Shown piece by piece: positions 29,695-36,743 of a DNA stretch of 38,481 nt (position 1 is its first letter; every line of letters starts with the position of its first letter). The position numbers and the translations under genes are program-made. The stretch is taken from positions 1-38,481 of IMG/VR virus record IMGVR_UViG_3300029258_001219; one strand, given 5' to 3'. The stretch is from a virus. The notes beneath the pieces were generated by a model. It ran no database searches, was not told where the DNA came from, and was given only the letters and a program-made list of their open reading frames with translations.

Positions 29695-31095
29695 CTAACC
29701 AACCCCTCCGCCCTCGCCCTCGCCGCCATCGTCCCCCACAAACCGTCTCCCGTTCCACAATGCCGCGCCCTGCTCAATGGCAATGGGCACGATGGCCTTG
29801 TGTGTGCCCACCGGCTCATAGTCCACGACCGCCAATCCCTGCTGCCAGTTCAGCTCCCCCTTGCTGGCCGGGACGCGCCCATCCACGTGACACAAACAAC
29901 CGGGGCAGAAGCCCTCGATCACCCGCTGCCCGTGGCGGGTATGAAGCGTCTGGCTCACCCACTCACGCCGGTGGATGTGGCCGAAAATGTGCGTGACCGT
30001 GGACTCGCTGATCATGTTCCGCGCCGTCCCGCCGGGCACGCTGCTCGTCTGGTCGCCGTGGCTGAGTCGAATCACGTCGTTGAGCCACCCCAGCTCGTCC
30101 GGGTAGTCGCCCACCCACTCAATCTGAAGCTGGTGCAGCGCCAGCAGCTTGGGCAGCGAGAGCGCCGGCGGCAAGTCCAGCTCATCCACCGCCTTGAGCC
30201 CGTAGGCCACGGGCAGATGCGTCAGCAGCGCGTCGCGCATCCGGGCCTCGTGGTTGCCCTCGTACAGTCGGATCTCCGCATCGGGTAGCAGGCTCCGTAT
30301 CTGATACAGCCACTCGTACGCTGCCCGGAGTGCCGCCTGGGTCTGCCCACAGTATTCGGGTGAGCGCACAAACTTGCTCGTCCAGTCAGTCATGTCGAGC
30401 AGGTCACCCAGCACGTCCACCCGGTCCGGCTGTGCCTCGTCCGCGATCTGTAGGGCGATGTCCAGCGCCCGCGTGTCGTGTATCGGCTGCTGCACCCCGC
30501 GCCACTGCCGGAACCAAAAGTGCGGATCGGCCAGCACCAGCGTGCGCACCAGGTCCGCGTCGCCCGGCCCCGCCGGGGGCTCGAAGGTGACCGGACACAC
30601 GATGGGCTGGATCGTCGGCTGCACGGCCACCAGCTCGCGGCGAATGAACGATGCGTGGACGCTGTAGAGCGTTTTCGTCTCAATGCCCAACTTCTTGACG
30701 TAGCCCTCGTCAATCGCCCCGCCGCGCCAGGTGATGTCCGCCCGTTCCTTCTTGGCGTATCCGTCCCACGCCTTGACCGACCAATCCCTGACGCGCCACA
30801 CGTCCAGGTCCACGTCACACGCCTCGATGAGCTGGGCCAGCGTGCCGATCTGGTCGCCCGTGCTGGAAGCGTCGGCATAGTTGCCCGCCCCGGCAAACTC
30901 GGCTGTATTCGGTTGTTCATGTGCATCATCGTCCGGCGGCTCGACGCCGATCTCCAGCAGCGCCGCGTCACGAACCGCGACGGCCTCTGCCAGTGAATCG
31001 TGCGTCGAATGGTATCTATGTTCAAACAGCCCCGCCGGGAACACGATCCGGTATCGGTTCCCACGTTGCTGGATGTATTTGGGCAGCTCGGCCAT
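29695..31095 (-). CDS. Calcineurin-like metallophosphoesterase with an AP2-like N-terminus
   Basis: This is a 466-residue protein. Residues 1-50 (GNRYRIVFPAGLFEHRYHST, then DSLAEAVAVRDAAL) resemble the AP2 or arm-type DNA-binding fold. A helical segment (IDEGYVKKLGIETKTLYSV) follows. From about residue 180 a metallophosphoesterase core is complete: LADPHF, DVLGDLLDM, YEGNHEARM, RLSHGD and FGHIHRREW give all the metal ligands. It may act on DNA ends or nucleotides. Its place between holin-like genes and terminase is shared with some other phages. Confidence 0.85.
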   Translation of the reverse strand: MAELPKYIQQRGNRYRIVFPAGLFEHRYHSTHDSLAEAVAVRDAALLEIGVEPPDDDAHEQPNTAEFAGAGNYADASSTGDQIGTLAQLIEACDVDLDVWRVRDWSVKAWDGYAKKERADITWRGGAIDEGYVKKLGIETKTLYSVHASFIRRELVAVQPTIQPIVCPVTFEPPAGPGDADLVRTLVLADPHFWFRQWRGVQQPIHDTRALDIALQIADEAQPDRVDVLGDLLDMTDWTSKFVRSPEYCGQTQAALRAAYEWLYQIRSLLPDAEIRLYEGNHEARMRDALLTHLPVAYGLKAVDELDLPPALSLPKLLALHQLQIEWVGDYPDELGWLNDVIRLSHGDQTSSVPGGTARNMISESTVTHIFGHIHRREWVSQTLHTRHGQRVIEGFCPGCLCHVDGRVPASKGELNWQQGLAVVDYEPVGTHKAIVPIAIEQGAALWNGRRFVGDDGGEGEGGGVG

Positions 31096-31365
31096 CTAGC
31101 CGTCGATCAGGCCCAGCGCCATCGCCACGAGCGCGATCCCGCCGGTCACGGCCTCGGACACGTTGCGCCACGGGGTCTGCTTCTCCAGCGCCCGCAGGCG
31201 GCCCTCGTGGTCCTTGTGTTCATCCGAGGCGTCCGCGCAGTGCTCGTGAAACGCCTCAATCAGCGCATCGAAGCGCGTGTCCATATGGTCCTCGACGGCG
31301 GCAAATCGCGCATCGAGAAATCGCTCCAATGGCACGCGCCCGTTATACGGTGTTGGGTTGGTCAT
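31096..31365 (-). CDS. Holin-like protein with coiled coil and C-terminal membrane helix
   Basis: This is an 89-residue protein. It has a long amphipathic helix (RFLDARFAAVEDHMDTRFDAL, then DHEGRLRALEKQTPW) and then one transmembrane segment near the C-terminus (VTGGIALVAMALGLI). The arrangement resembles XhlA-type haemolysin or holin partners. The stop runs directly into the phosphoesterase ATG (TAGATG). It may work with the next membrane protein in lysis. Confidence 0.65.
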   Translation of the reverse strand: MTNPTPYNGRVPLERFLDARFAAVEDHMDTRFDALIEAFHEHCADASDEHKDHEGRLRALEKQTPWRNVSEAVTGGIALVAMALGLIDG

Positions 31366-31402
31366 CAGGTCGGGATCCCCGTGCGCCCCTCACGAGGTGC
31401 AG

Positions 31403-31720
31403 CTAGCCAGGTGAGCGCAAACGCTTGCGTCCGTGAATGATCTGGCCCAGGTTGGTGGCAATGAACGCGACGGCAAACAGCGCCTCCGCCCAGGCTTGCG
31501 CGGTGGCCGGCTGCTCGGTGTAGCCCAATGCCACGCCTATAGAAAACGCCGCCATCCCCAGGACAGCAGCGAGAGATAAGGACACGTATCGTTTGAGTTC
31601 GCTGGTCAGCTCGGCCAGCGGGCGCACCTTCTCCATCAAGAAATAGGCGACGATGCCCGCACCGCCGCCGCTGACGAACCAGGTTAGGACTTGAGATAGA
31701 AGCGATGTGTCAATCTGCAA
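31403..31720 (-). CDS. Putative holin (three membrane helices)
   Basis: This is a 105-residue protein with three hydrophobic segments: near 8-28 (VLTWFVSGGGAGIVAYFLM), 47-66 (SLSLAAVLGMAAFSIGVALG) and 80-96 (ALFAVAFIATNLG), and a basic tail (HGRKRLRS). TTG start supported by AGGAGGAG seven bases upstream. Length, topology and the paired coiled-coil gene downstream suit a holin, the pore that releases the lysin. It opens the late operon. Confidence 0.65.
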   Translation of the reverse strand: MQIDTSLLSQVLTWFVSGGGAGIVAYFLMEKVRPLAELTSELKRYVSLSLAAVLGMAAFSIGVALGYTEQPATAQAWAEALFAVAFIATNLGQIIHGRKRLRSPG

Positions 31721-31801
31721 GGCACGCTCCTCCTAGGTGACGAGGTGTTAGTTGTCTCCTAGGGTAAGCATACCATGGGGAATACCCTACTGGTTAGGGT
31801 A
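31721..31801. other. Intergenic region with three AGGGTA sites
   Basis: A perfect 8-bp stem, AATACCCT (31781-31788) with AGGGTATT (31796-31803), overlaps the stop of the preceding gene. A further AGGGTA lies at 31761-31766. No T-run follows, so it is a weak terminator at best; the spaced copies could be operator sites ahead of the late genes. No good -35/-10 pair was seen. Confidence 0.45.
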
Positions 31802-32089
31802 TTAGCAGCTCAATTGCTCGAAATCCAGATACCACAAGCTCCGCTCATCTTGCTTGATGGCGGGGTCCGCCACAGCAAGCAGCGTCATCGCACGATAGGC
31901 GTTGTCCCACGTCACGCCCATCAGGTCGGCCACGTCGCACGTCCGCATCGCTTCCCCATCGCGCAGGTGCATGCAGATCAGGTAGCCCTTCTGTAGATAC
32001 GTCCACTCGCGTTCCTCGGCCAGCTCTCGCCATCGTGCCCGCCGATGTTCGCTGACGGGTCCACACGCCGCTCGCCCCGGCTCTGCCAT
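31802..32089 (-). CDS. Winged-helix-like protein, possible late regulator
   Basis: This is a 95-residue protein with GGGAGGACGT before the ATG. Residues 45-80 (EAMRTCDVADLMGVTWDNAYRAM) fit a helix-turn-helix, followed by a wing-like LAVADPAIKQDERSLWYLD. It is the last gene before the spacer at 31721-31801 and the holin-terminase operon, a suitable place for an activator or repressor of late genes. A regulator role is inferred. Confidence 0.6.
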   Translation of the reverse strand: MAEPGRAACGPVSEHRRARWRELAEEREWTYLQKGYLICMHLRDGEAMRTCDVADLMGVTWDNAYRAMTLLAVADPAIKQDERSLWYLDFEQLSC

Positions 32090-32147
32090 ACGTCCTCCCA
32101 GACGCTACCCCCACTGTAGTGGTACGACGAAGCTAATCGTAGCTAGT

Positions 32148-32438
32148 CTAATCCGCACTAGAAAGCACGCTCTCCCTCACCGCCTGCTCCGCCCGCTGCA
32201 CCTCACGGCGCACCAGCTTGTAGGCGATGTCATAGACCCGCTTTTTCTGTCGCGCATCCGTGTCAAACGGACAGAGCGGGTATCCTATATGACACCCGTC
32301 TGGATACGGGCAGTCGAAGCACACCCGGTCGAGGTCGTCCAGCTCGCGGACCAGGTGCGCTTGCCCCGTCCACGCATCGGCCCGGTGCGTGTGGTAGCCC
32401 CACGGCTGCGCCCCGTGAAAGAACTGGGATTCGCCCAT
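32148..32438 (-). CDS. Hypothetical cysteine-containing protein
   Basis: This is a 96-residue protein. RVCFDCPYPDGCHIGYPLCP holds four cysteines and a histidine, a likely metal site. A helical C-terminus follows (RVYDIAYKLVRREVQRAEQAV). The ATG overlaps the previous stop (TGATG). Cysteine clusters of this style occur in small DNA-binding and iron-sulfur proteins; function not known. Confidence 0.65.
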   Translation of the reverse strand: MGESQFFHGAQPWGYHTHRADAWTGQAHLVRELDDLDRVCFDCPYPDGCHIGYPLCPFDTDARQKKRVYDIAYKLVRREVQRAEQAVRESVLSSAD

Positions 32439-32770
32439 CACCTCGTCCCCCCTGTACTCTCCGTCCAGGACGAGTGCTCCACCCAGCGCCGCGCATCGTC
32501 CAGGCAGCGCCACACCATCCCCACGATGTTGTCCGCCAGCGCCAGGTGGGGGCCGACCTCCGCCCACCAGTCCTCCTCCGCTGTCGTGAACCCGTTGGTG
32601 CCGACCTTGCCCTCGATGAACAGGCAGTAGCCGTGCCCCAGGTACACCCGGTCGGGGTGGCCGGCCAGTTGAGCGCGGGTGCGTCGATCTGTGGAATATT
32701 TGAGCACCACGAAGCCACACGTCTCCATATAAGTATCACACAGCGCCAGCATGTCCGATTCAGTGGTCAT
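32438..32770 (-). CDS. PD-(D/E)XK (VRR-NUC-like) nuclease
   Basis: This is a 110-residue protein; its ATG overlaps the end of the preceding gene. GHPDRVYLGHGYCLFIEGKVG gives the PD ... ExK core (PD near residues 39-40, EGK near 53-55), followed by TAEEDWWAEVGPHLALADNIV. The layout is that of small VRR-NUC or Holliday-resolvase-like nucleases. It might resolve replication intermediates or supply single strands for the RecT-like protein. Confidence 0.75.
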   Translation of the reverse strand: MTTESDMLALCDTYMETCGFVVLKYSTDRRTRAQLAGHPDRVYLGHGYCLFIEGKVGTNGFTTAEEDWWAEVGPHLALADNIVGMVWRCLDDARRWVEHSSWTESTGGTR

Positions 32771-32960
32771 CGGTGCCCACCAGCTCGGCAATCTCGCGCA
32801 GCTCGCCCACGCTGAACCACACGCGCAGGTGCTTCTCGTCTGGCAGATCGTCGCGGAAGGCATCGCCCTGCCACTGGCTGTAGGCCACCATCAGCAAGCG
32901 GCGCATGCGATCGGCGTCCGTCTCCACCATCTGCGTAGCGTCCTCAGTTGTCACCGTCAT
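32760..32960 (-). CDS. Hypothetical protein
   Basis: This is a 66-residue protein starting MTVTTEDATQMVETDADRMR, with AAGGAGG before the ATG. It is mostly helical with an acidic end (ELREIAELVGTDDH). The start overlaps the previous stop, and the end overlaps the nuclease start by 11 bases. Function unknown; possibly a partner of the nuclease. Confidence 0.6.
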   Translation of the reverse strand: MTVTTEDATQMVETDADRMRRLLMVAYSQWQGDAFRDDLPDEKHLRVWFSVGELREIAELVGTDDH

Positions 32961-33376
32961 TGCGCCTCCTTCCAGGCCAGGAACGCCTTGCAGATGGCTT
33001 CGGGGGCGGTAGATGCCTCCGCAGAGAAGGGAAGACCTATGCGTACCTTTGCCTTGCCCCTCCTCATCTGGCGCACAGTAACTACCCATCCTCTTCCTGC
33101 CGCCATCTCCACCAGCTCCCACGCGGCGGCGATGTCAGTGGAGTAGAATGGCACCACCTCAAGGCATCCTGCATAATGTCCACAGGATAGGATCTCTTCT
33201 TCATCCCACTCATCCACAATGTCGCAGATACAGTGGGCCAGATAGACAGGGTGTTTCTCATCGGCCCATGACCATACATACCACGTTGGCGCTTCGGGGT
33301 CAGGTCGTGATGGCTCCCAGCCCATCACCTCGTATCCCAGCGCCTTGGCTACTCGATCGTCCAGCTCTCTACTCAT
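32957..33376 (-). CDS. Phage ABA-sandwich-like protein
   Basis: This is a 139-residue protein. LDDRVAKALGYEVMGWE at the start, then PFYSTDIAAAWELVEMAAGRGW in the middle and STAPEAICKAFLAWK at the end, match a widespread small phage family (ABA sandwich) of unknown role. GGAGGTGAG lies just upstream of the ATG. Coupled to both neighbours. Confidence 0.75.
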   Translation of the reverse strand: MSRELDDRVAKALGYEVMGWEPSRPDPEAPTWYVWSWADEKHPVYLAHCICDIVDEWDEEEILSCGHYAGCLEVVPFYSTDIAAAWELVEMAAGRGWVVTVRQMRRGKAKVRIGLPFSAEASTAPEAICKAFLAWKEAQ

Positions 33377-33551
33377 CACTCACCTCCACCGTCTCCCATA
33401 CACGCCATGCCTGCCGCCCGCCGTCCGCGTCGAACGCCCACACCACGCCACAGGTGAACTCCCACAGCGTGTCCACGCGCATCGTGGACCCGTCGGGAAG
33501 CTGCACCACGTCGCCGCAGCGCAGGTCGTCGGCGTAGATGGCGGGGGTCAT
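33369..33551 (-). CDS. Hypothetical 60-residue beta-rich protein
   Basis: The chain MTPAIYADDLRCGDVVQLPD, then STMRVDTLWEFTCG, VVWAFDADGG and AWRVWETVEV looks like a small beta-barrel. The ATG overlaps the previous stop (ATGA). No family named. Confidence 0.6.
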   Translation of the reverse strand: MTPAIYADDLRCGDVVQLPDGSTMRVDTLWEFTCGVVWAFDADGGRQAWRVWETVEVSDE

Positions 33552-33820
33552 CGCCAATCCCGCAGTGTCTCACGTTCCATCCCCTCCTCCATCTGTCTGA
33601 TGGTAGCCCGCAACACGTCCCGCTCGGCCTCGGCGCGGATCATACGGGAATGCAAGGACAGCACGTGCCACGCATCCGCTTGCGTCGTCGTGCCCCGGCA
33701 GATACGCTCGATCAGCTTGCCGAACAGCGAGACGTGCCCCCGCTTCCGTCGGTGCTGCTCCGGGCGCACGCCGCGTAAGGACACGGTGCGCCGCCGGCCC
33801 CAGCTCATACGTCCGGTCAT
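33548..33820 (-). CDS. Hypothetical basic helical protein
   Basis: This is a 90-residue protein. A basic N-terminus (GRRRTVSLRGVRPEQHRRKRG) is followed by helices (KLIERICRGTT, AEAERDVLRATIRQMEEGM). It may bind nucleic acid. ATGA overlaps at both ends of the gene. Confidence 0.55.
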   Translation of the reverse strand: MTGRMSWGRRRTVSLRGVRPEQHRRKRGHVSLFGKLIERICRGTTTQADAWHVLSLHSRMIRAEAERDVLRATIRQMEEGMERETLRDWR

Positions 33821-34080
33821 TGGTCACACTCCAGTCTATAGCCATCCCCCACTTGCCACAGCGCGCATGCCACGTCCGGCCCCCGCCACCATAGGCCGAC
33901 GTAGACGGGGGCAGTGCCCGGTGACGGCGCCACGCGGTTGGGTGGTGGACGGGGTGGCAGCGGGCGGGGCGGCAGATCCGGGTACAGCGGGGAGACGGGG
34001 GAGGCGGCAGCGGTCGGATAGGCCGCGCAGCACAGCGCCAGGAGAAGGGCGAGAACGGCGAGGGGGAGTAGGGTTTTCAT
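33817..34080 (-). CDS. Small exported proline-rich protein, possible lipoprotein
   Basis: This is an 87-residue protein. The first 26 residues are a signal peptide (MKTLLPLAVLALLLALCCAAYP). LALC could be a lipobox with a diacylated Cys, or signal peptidase I may cut after ATAA-type residues. A proline-rich stretch (LPPRPLPPRPPPNRV) and a small Trp/Cys-rich domain (YVGLWWRGPDVACALW) follow. AAAGGAG precedes the ATG. Exported early phage proteins are often exclusion or spanin-type factors; not determined. Confidence 0.6.
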   Translation of the reverse strand: MKTLLPLAVLALLLALCCAAYPTAAASPVSPLYPDLPPRPLPPRPPPNRVAPSPGTAPVYVGLWWRGPDVACALWQVGDGYRLECDQ

Positions 34081-34667
34081 GGCGTCTCCTTTCCATCGGT
34101 TAGCCGTTTGGCGACAGCCCCGATGCGCTTGAATCCGCCATCCCCTACACGTTGCACGGCCTGGCGCACCTCTGGCAGCATCCGCACTGTCTCACGGTCC
34201 CGCCCGGTGTAGGTCTCGTAGGCTTGAATGAACCGGGCGCGGTCTGCTGCTGCGTTGTCGCTGTTACACAGCGTCCGCCAGCCGCCAATGGCCTCCATCG
34301 CCCGGTAGACGCGGGGATGGCTTACATCGTCTACCGATGGAGCGTTGTAGCGGGAGAAGCCCCGCCGGAACAGCCGCATCACCTCGCCCCACGCTTCCGG
34401 CGCGGACGGGATGCCATCGGCCTGCTCCGCCAGCGCAAAATACGCCTGCCGCAACTCTCCCGCCGATGGGAAGAACGTTCCCTTGCTGATGACGTGCAGC
34501 GCCGCTTTGGTAAGCAGATCCACCTCCAGGTCGCCCAGGAGCATGTGGTAAGCGCGGATCATCTCCGCAAGGCGAGTGTCGCCCTCTGGCCCACTGCCCA
34601 GCTTGAACGAGGGAAGCGCCGCTGCCATGATGCTGATCAGCTTGCCGATCTGCGCCTTACTCGCCAT
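34077..34667 (-). CDS. Helicase-loader-like replication protein
   Basis: This is a 196-residue protein. LGDLEVDLLTKAALHVISK, TFFPSAGELRQAYFALAEQ, PEAWGEVMRLFRRG, YRAMEAIGGWRTLCNSDN and RARFIQAYETYTGR form the pattern of phage helicase loader/inhibitor proteins (SPP1 G39P-like). It would bring the host or phage replicative helicase to the initiator. The stop overlaps the next ATG; the start overlaps the end of the initiator gene. Confidence 0.75.
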   Translation of the reverse strand: MASKAQIGKLISIMAAALPSFKLGSGPEGDTRLAEMIRAYHMLLGDLEVDLLTKAALHVISKGTFFPSAGELRQAYFALAEQADGIPSAPEAWGEVMRLFRRGFSRYNAPSVDDVSHPRVYRAMEAIGGWRTLCNSDNAAADRARFIQAYETYTGRDRETVRMLPEVRQAVQRVGDGGFKRIGAVAKRLTDGKETP

Positions 34668-35472
34668 CCTCTGCCTCCATCTCTGCTACCAGCTTGGCAG
34701 CTCGTTGGGCCGGGGTCAGCCCGCCATCACTCCCGTTGCCTTTTACCACTGCCTGAATGTAGGCCAGTAGATCACCCGTTGGAGGGCGCGTGCTATGTTG
34801 CCATAAGAGGTCCGCCAATCGCCCCGCTCCGCCCACCTTGCGTGCCACCTTGCCAATGTATCCATAATCGGGCGGGTCCAATCCGGGGTACAGCACCTCA
34901 CACATCCACCTTAAGGTGGCCGTGCGGTTCCGGCTTTTCCGAATCGCATCCTGCCACTCCGGGAACGTAGCGGGTGGCGCGTCAGCGCCCGTAAGGTCAT
35001 CTTGTTCGTGTTCATGCTCCTGTTCATGTTCATGCTCGCTCTCTGGCTCTGGATCGGGTATAGATAGGGTATCCATACGGTATCTGTCGTCTACCATAGC
35101 GTTGTAGTAGGCTATCCACCGGGCCTTGAGCGGGCATTCTCGCGTGTTCTCGATCAGCGTGTTGAGATGCGCCTGGATCTTGGGGCTGGTGATGTTCTTG
35201 GCGTTGTGGCGCAGTAGGGTGGGCACCCACACCATCCCGTCCTCGTAATACACCTTGCCATCGTCCTCGAACTGTATCAAGCCGGCCTTGATAGTTTCCA
35301 TGTCAAGGTCTGTCTCGAATGAGATAACCTTGAGAGAGAGGTCGTACAGCCCTGCAAGGCATGCCCGCTCGTTGCTGAACAGGTAGATGAAGAGCAGCTT
35401 GAACTCTTGGGGGAGCTCGATGAACCACGAATCCTTCCAGATGCACGTATGGATCTGTCGGTAGTCAGCCAC
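34657..35472 (-). CDS. Replication initiator (DnaD/replisome-organiser-like)
   Basis: This is a 271-residue protein. The N-terminal domain (YRQIHTCIWKDSWFIELPQE, FKLLFIYLFSNERA, GLYDLSLKVISFETDLDME) is a winged helix of the phage replisome-organiser type. A His/Glu-rich linker (SEHEHEQEHEHEQDD) separates it from a C-terminal helical domain (LDPPDYGYIGKVARKVG). GTG start. It binds the phage origin and recruits the helicase loader encoded next. Confidence 0.8.
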   Translation of the reverse strand: MADYRQIHTCIWKDSWFIELPQEFKLLFIYLFSNERACLAGLYDLSLKVISFETDLDMETIKAGLIQFEDDGKVYYEDGMVWVPTLLRHNAKNITSPKIQAHLNTLIENTRECPLKARWIAYYNAMVDDRYRMDTLSIPDPEPESEHEHEQEHEHEQDDLTGADAPPATFPEWQDAIRKSRNRTATLRWMCEVLYPGLDPPDYGYIGKVARKVGGAGRLADLLWQHSTRPPTGDLLAYIQAVVKGNGSDGGLTPAQRAAKLVAEMEAEDGE

Positions 35473-36051
35473 CTAGTGCCGTCCCTTCCATTGGTGAAAG
35501 TGGTCGTGGCATTCCCCGCACAACACGATCAGATCAGTGGGCCGCTCGTCGCCCAAGTTCTCGTAGGTGTTATGGTGGACGTGTAGGGTTGTGCCACGGA
35601 CGCCACAAAGCTGACACTTGTAGTCCGCGCGCTCTAGCGCAGCAGGGCGCACATCGTTGCGCCAGTGTGAGGTATCCAGGTATTCCTCGTAGGGCATTTG
35701 GTGTGCCCAATCTTCGGCGTCTTTTGCGTCTTCCTTATCTTGCCAGATAGGATCAAGTGGAGCGGCCTTCAAGACATTGATAATGAACATCGCATCTGCC
35801 GATGTCCAGTCGTCAGCGTCCATTTCCCAAACGCCTCTTATTAGCTTCAAGAGGTCGCGGTAGACCAGATAACGGTGTGCGGCCTCCTCGATGATGAGCG
35901 TGGTTTGCGCGGAACTCATGGGCTTGCTCCCCGCCACGTTCTCATATCGTCGCCTTGGCTCGTATCCATACTTGTCTACCAGGTCTTTCAGCTTGGGGTC
36001 TTGTGAGATGCGGTACATGGCGCGATCTAGAGCGATGATGTCTACCTTCAT
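35473..36051 (-). CDS. HNH endonuclease
   Basis: This is a 192-residue protein. Residues 1-130 are helical and of unknown type. The last 55 residues form an HNH site: CQLCG, LHVHHNTYENLG and LIVLCGECHDHFHQW, with two zinc-binding Cys pairs and the catalytic HH. It might nick phage DNA for replication or packaging, or be a former homing enzyme. No intron or inserted gene is seen around it. Located right upstream of the initiator gene. Confidence 0.85.
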   Translation of the reverse strand: MKVDIIALDRAMYRISQDPKLKDLVDKYGYEPRRRYENVAGSKPMSSAQTTLIIEEAAHRYLVYRDLLKLIRGVWEMDADDWTSADAMFIINVLKAAPLDPIWQDKEDAKDAEDWAHQMPYEEYLDTSHWRNDVRPAALERADYKCQLCGVRGTTLHVHHNTYENLGDERPTDLIVLCGECHDHFHQWKGRH

Positions 36052-36323
36052 CCCCGCGCCTCCTCTGGCGCGACGTTGTACAGAATCTCAACATCGCAGT
36101 AGCCGCCGCGCTTCCTGTAGTGGGCCAGTGTTGCCGCAACGTCAAAGTCGCCCATTTCCTCCAGCACGTAGCGCGAATAGCGGTAGTCGTTGTACGCGCG
36201 CCGGGTAGCCAGCCAGCGCGCCAGGCGCACGCGGAACTCTCGAAAGCGGGGATGGTCTGTGGTGAGGATCTCGCCCTCGTTGCCTTTGAACAGCTCGCCC
36301 AGGTACGTCCGTAGTTCTTCCAT
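36048..36323 (-). CDS. Hypothetical protein, first gene after the leader RNA
   Basis: This is a 91-residue protein starting MEELRTYLGELFKGNEGEIL with GGGAGG six bases upstream. Helical with many Arg and Tyr residues (FRVRLARWLATRRAYNDYRYS). The longer in-frame extension into the leader is rejected for lack of a ribosome site. It lies downstream of the leader terminator, so its expression should depend on read-through. Function unknown. Confidence 0.65.
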   Translation of the reverse strand: MEELRTYLGELFKGNEGEILTTDHPRFREFRVRLARWLATRRAYNDYRYSRYVLEEMGDFDVAATLAHYRKRGGYCDVEILYNVAPEEARG

Positions 36324-36344
36324 GTTCGCCTCCCGGTGGAACGC

Positions 36345-36411
36345 AAAAAACCGCAACCTACATGCGGACACCTGTCATCGCCAGAATCGAGGCGGGCGCA
36401 GTAAGTTGCGG
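36345..36411 (-). terminator. Intrinsic terminator in the leader
   Basis: An 11-bp stem, CCGCAACTTAC (36411-36401) with GTAGGTTGCGG (36361-36351), one G-U pair and a 39-base loop, is followed at once by TTTTTT (36350-36345). The loop includes the 3' strand of the long leader helix, which gives the attenuator geometry. Confidence 0.65.
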
Positions 36412-36490
36412 CTCTTTGCTCACAAGCCATGTATGCGATTGTGAAGGGGTGCCCGCAAAAAAGACACCCGCTCCCGATTCTGGCGATTCG
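36345..36490 (-). ncRNA. Structured leader RNA, candidate attenuator or phage small RNA
   Basis: From the promoter at 36497-36525 the transcript should begin near 36490. Its first part, 36487-36464, pairs with 36377-36399 in a helix of 23 pairs, including 13 perfect at the outer end, one bulged A and three G-U pairs. Inside this helix is a hairpin (36446-36439 with 36425-36419). Immediately after that, 36411-36401 can pair with 36361-36351 to give a terminator stem followed by six U. The two long stems interleave and are unlikely to coexist, so one may control the other. Confidence 0.65.
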
Positions 36491-36496
36491 CTCACT

Positions 36497-36525
36497 ATCA
36501 TACCACACTCTCTCTGTGCCGTCAA
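36497..36525 (-). promoter_or_regulatory. Consensus sigma70-type promoter (replication operon)
   Basis: On the minus strand TTGACG (36525-36520), 17 bases, then TATGAT (36502-36497). It lies three bases after the stop of the preceding gene, so it is a new transcription start in front of the leader RNA and the HNH-initiator operon. Confidence 0.85.
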
Positions 36526-36527
36526 GC

Positions 36528-36743
36528 TCACCACAACACCCCCTGCTCGACCTGCACGGTGTCGCCGTCGTCCGCTGGCGCGGGACAGCTCCACCCGCCC
36601 CGAACCCATGCGCACTGCGCCCAGCCGTCTTGCCAGCCAATTGGATAGGCAATGCCCGTCATGGGACCGACGGTAATGGAAAATCTGAGCATCTCGTATT
36701 TGGGATAGATCACCTCTGCCATGCGATACTTGCGTCTCATCAT
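36528..36743 (-). CDS. Hypothetical protein
   Basis: This is a 71-residue protein, beta-rich with several Trp and Pro (VIYPKYEMLRFSITVGPMTG, then WQDGWAQCAWVRGGWSC). The ATG overlaps the previous stop (ATGA); a second ATG follows directly. Its end lies just before the -35 box of the leader promoter. No family known. Confidence 0.6.
   Translation of the reverse strand: MMRRKYRMAEVIYPKYEMLRFSITVGPMTGIAYPIGWQDGWAQCAWVRGGWSCPAPADDGDTVQVEQGVLW

Noticed and set aside
29668-30288. Plus-strand gene with AAAGGAGG just before ATGATG
   Set aside because: The ribosome-like site is attractive, but the frame lies antisense to the phosphoesterase, whose motifs are complete, and the translation is low in complexity with no known domain.
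36324-36498. Small proteins encoded in the leader (cysteine-rich frame and MIVSESPESG frame)
   Set aside because: Open frames exist, one with several CxxC pairs, but neither has a ribosome site, and the RNA structure explains the segment better. A leader peptide is not fully excluded.
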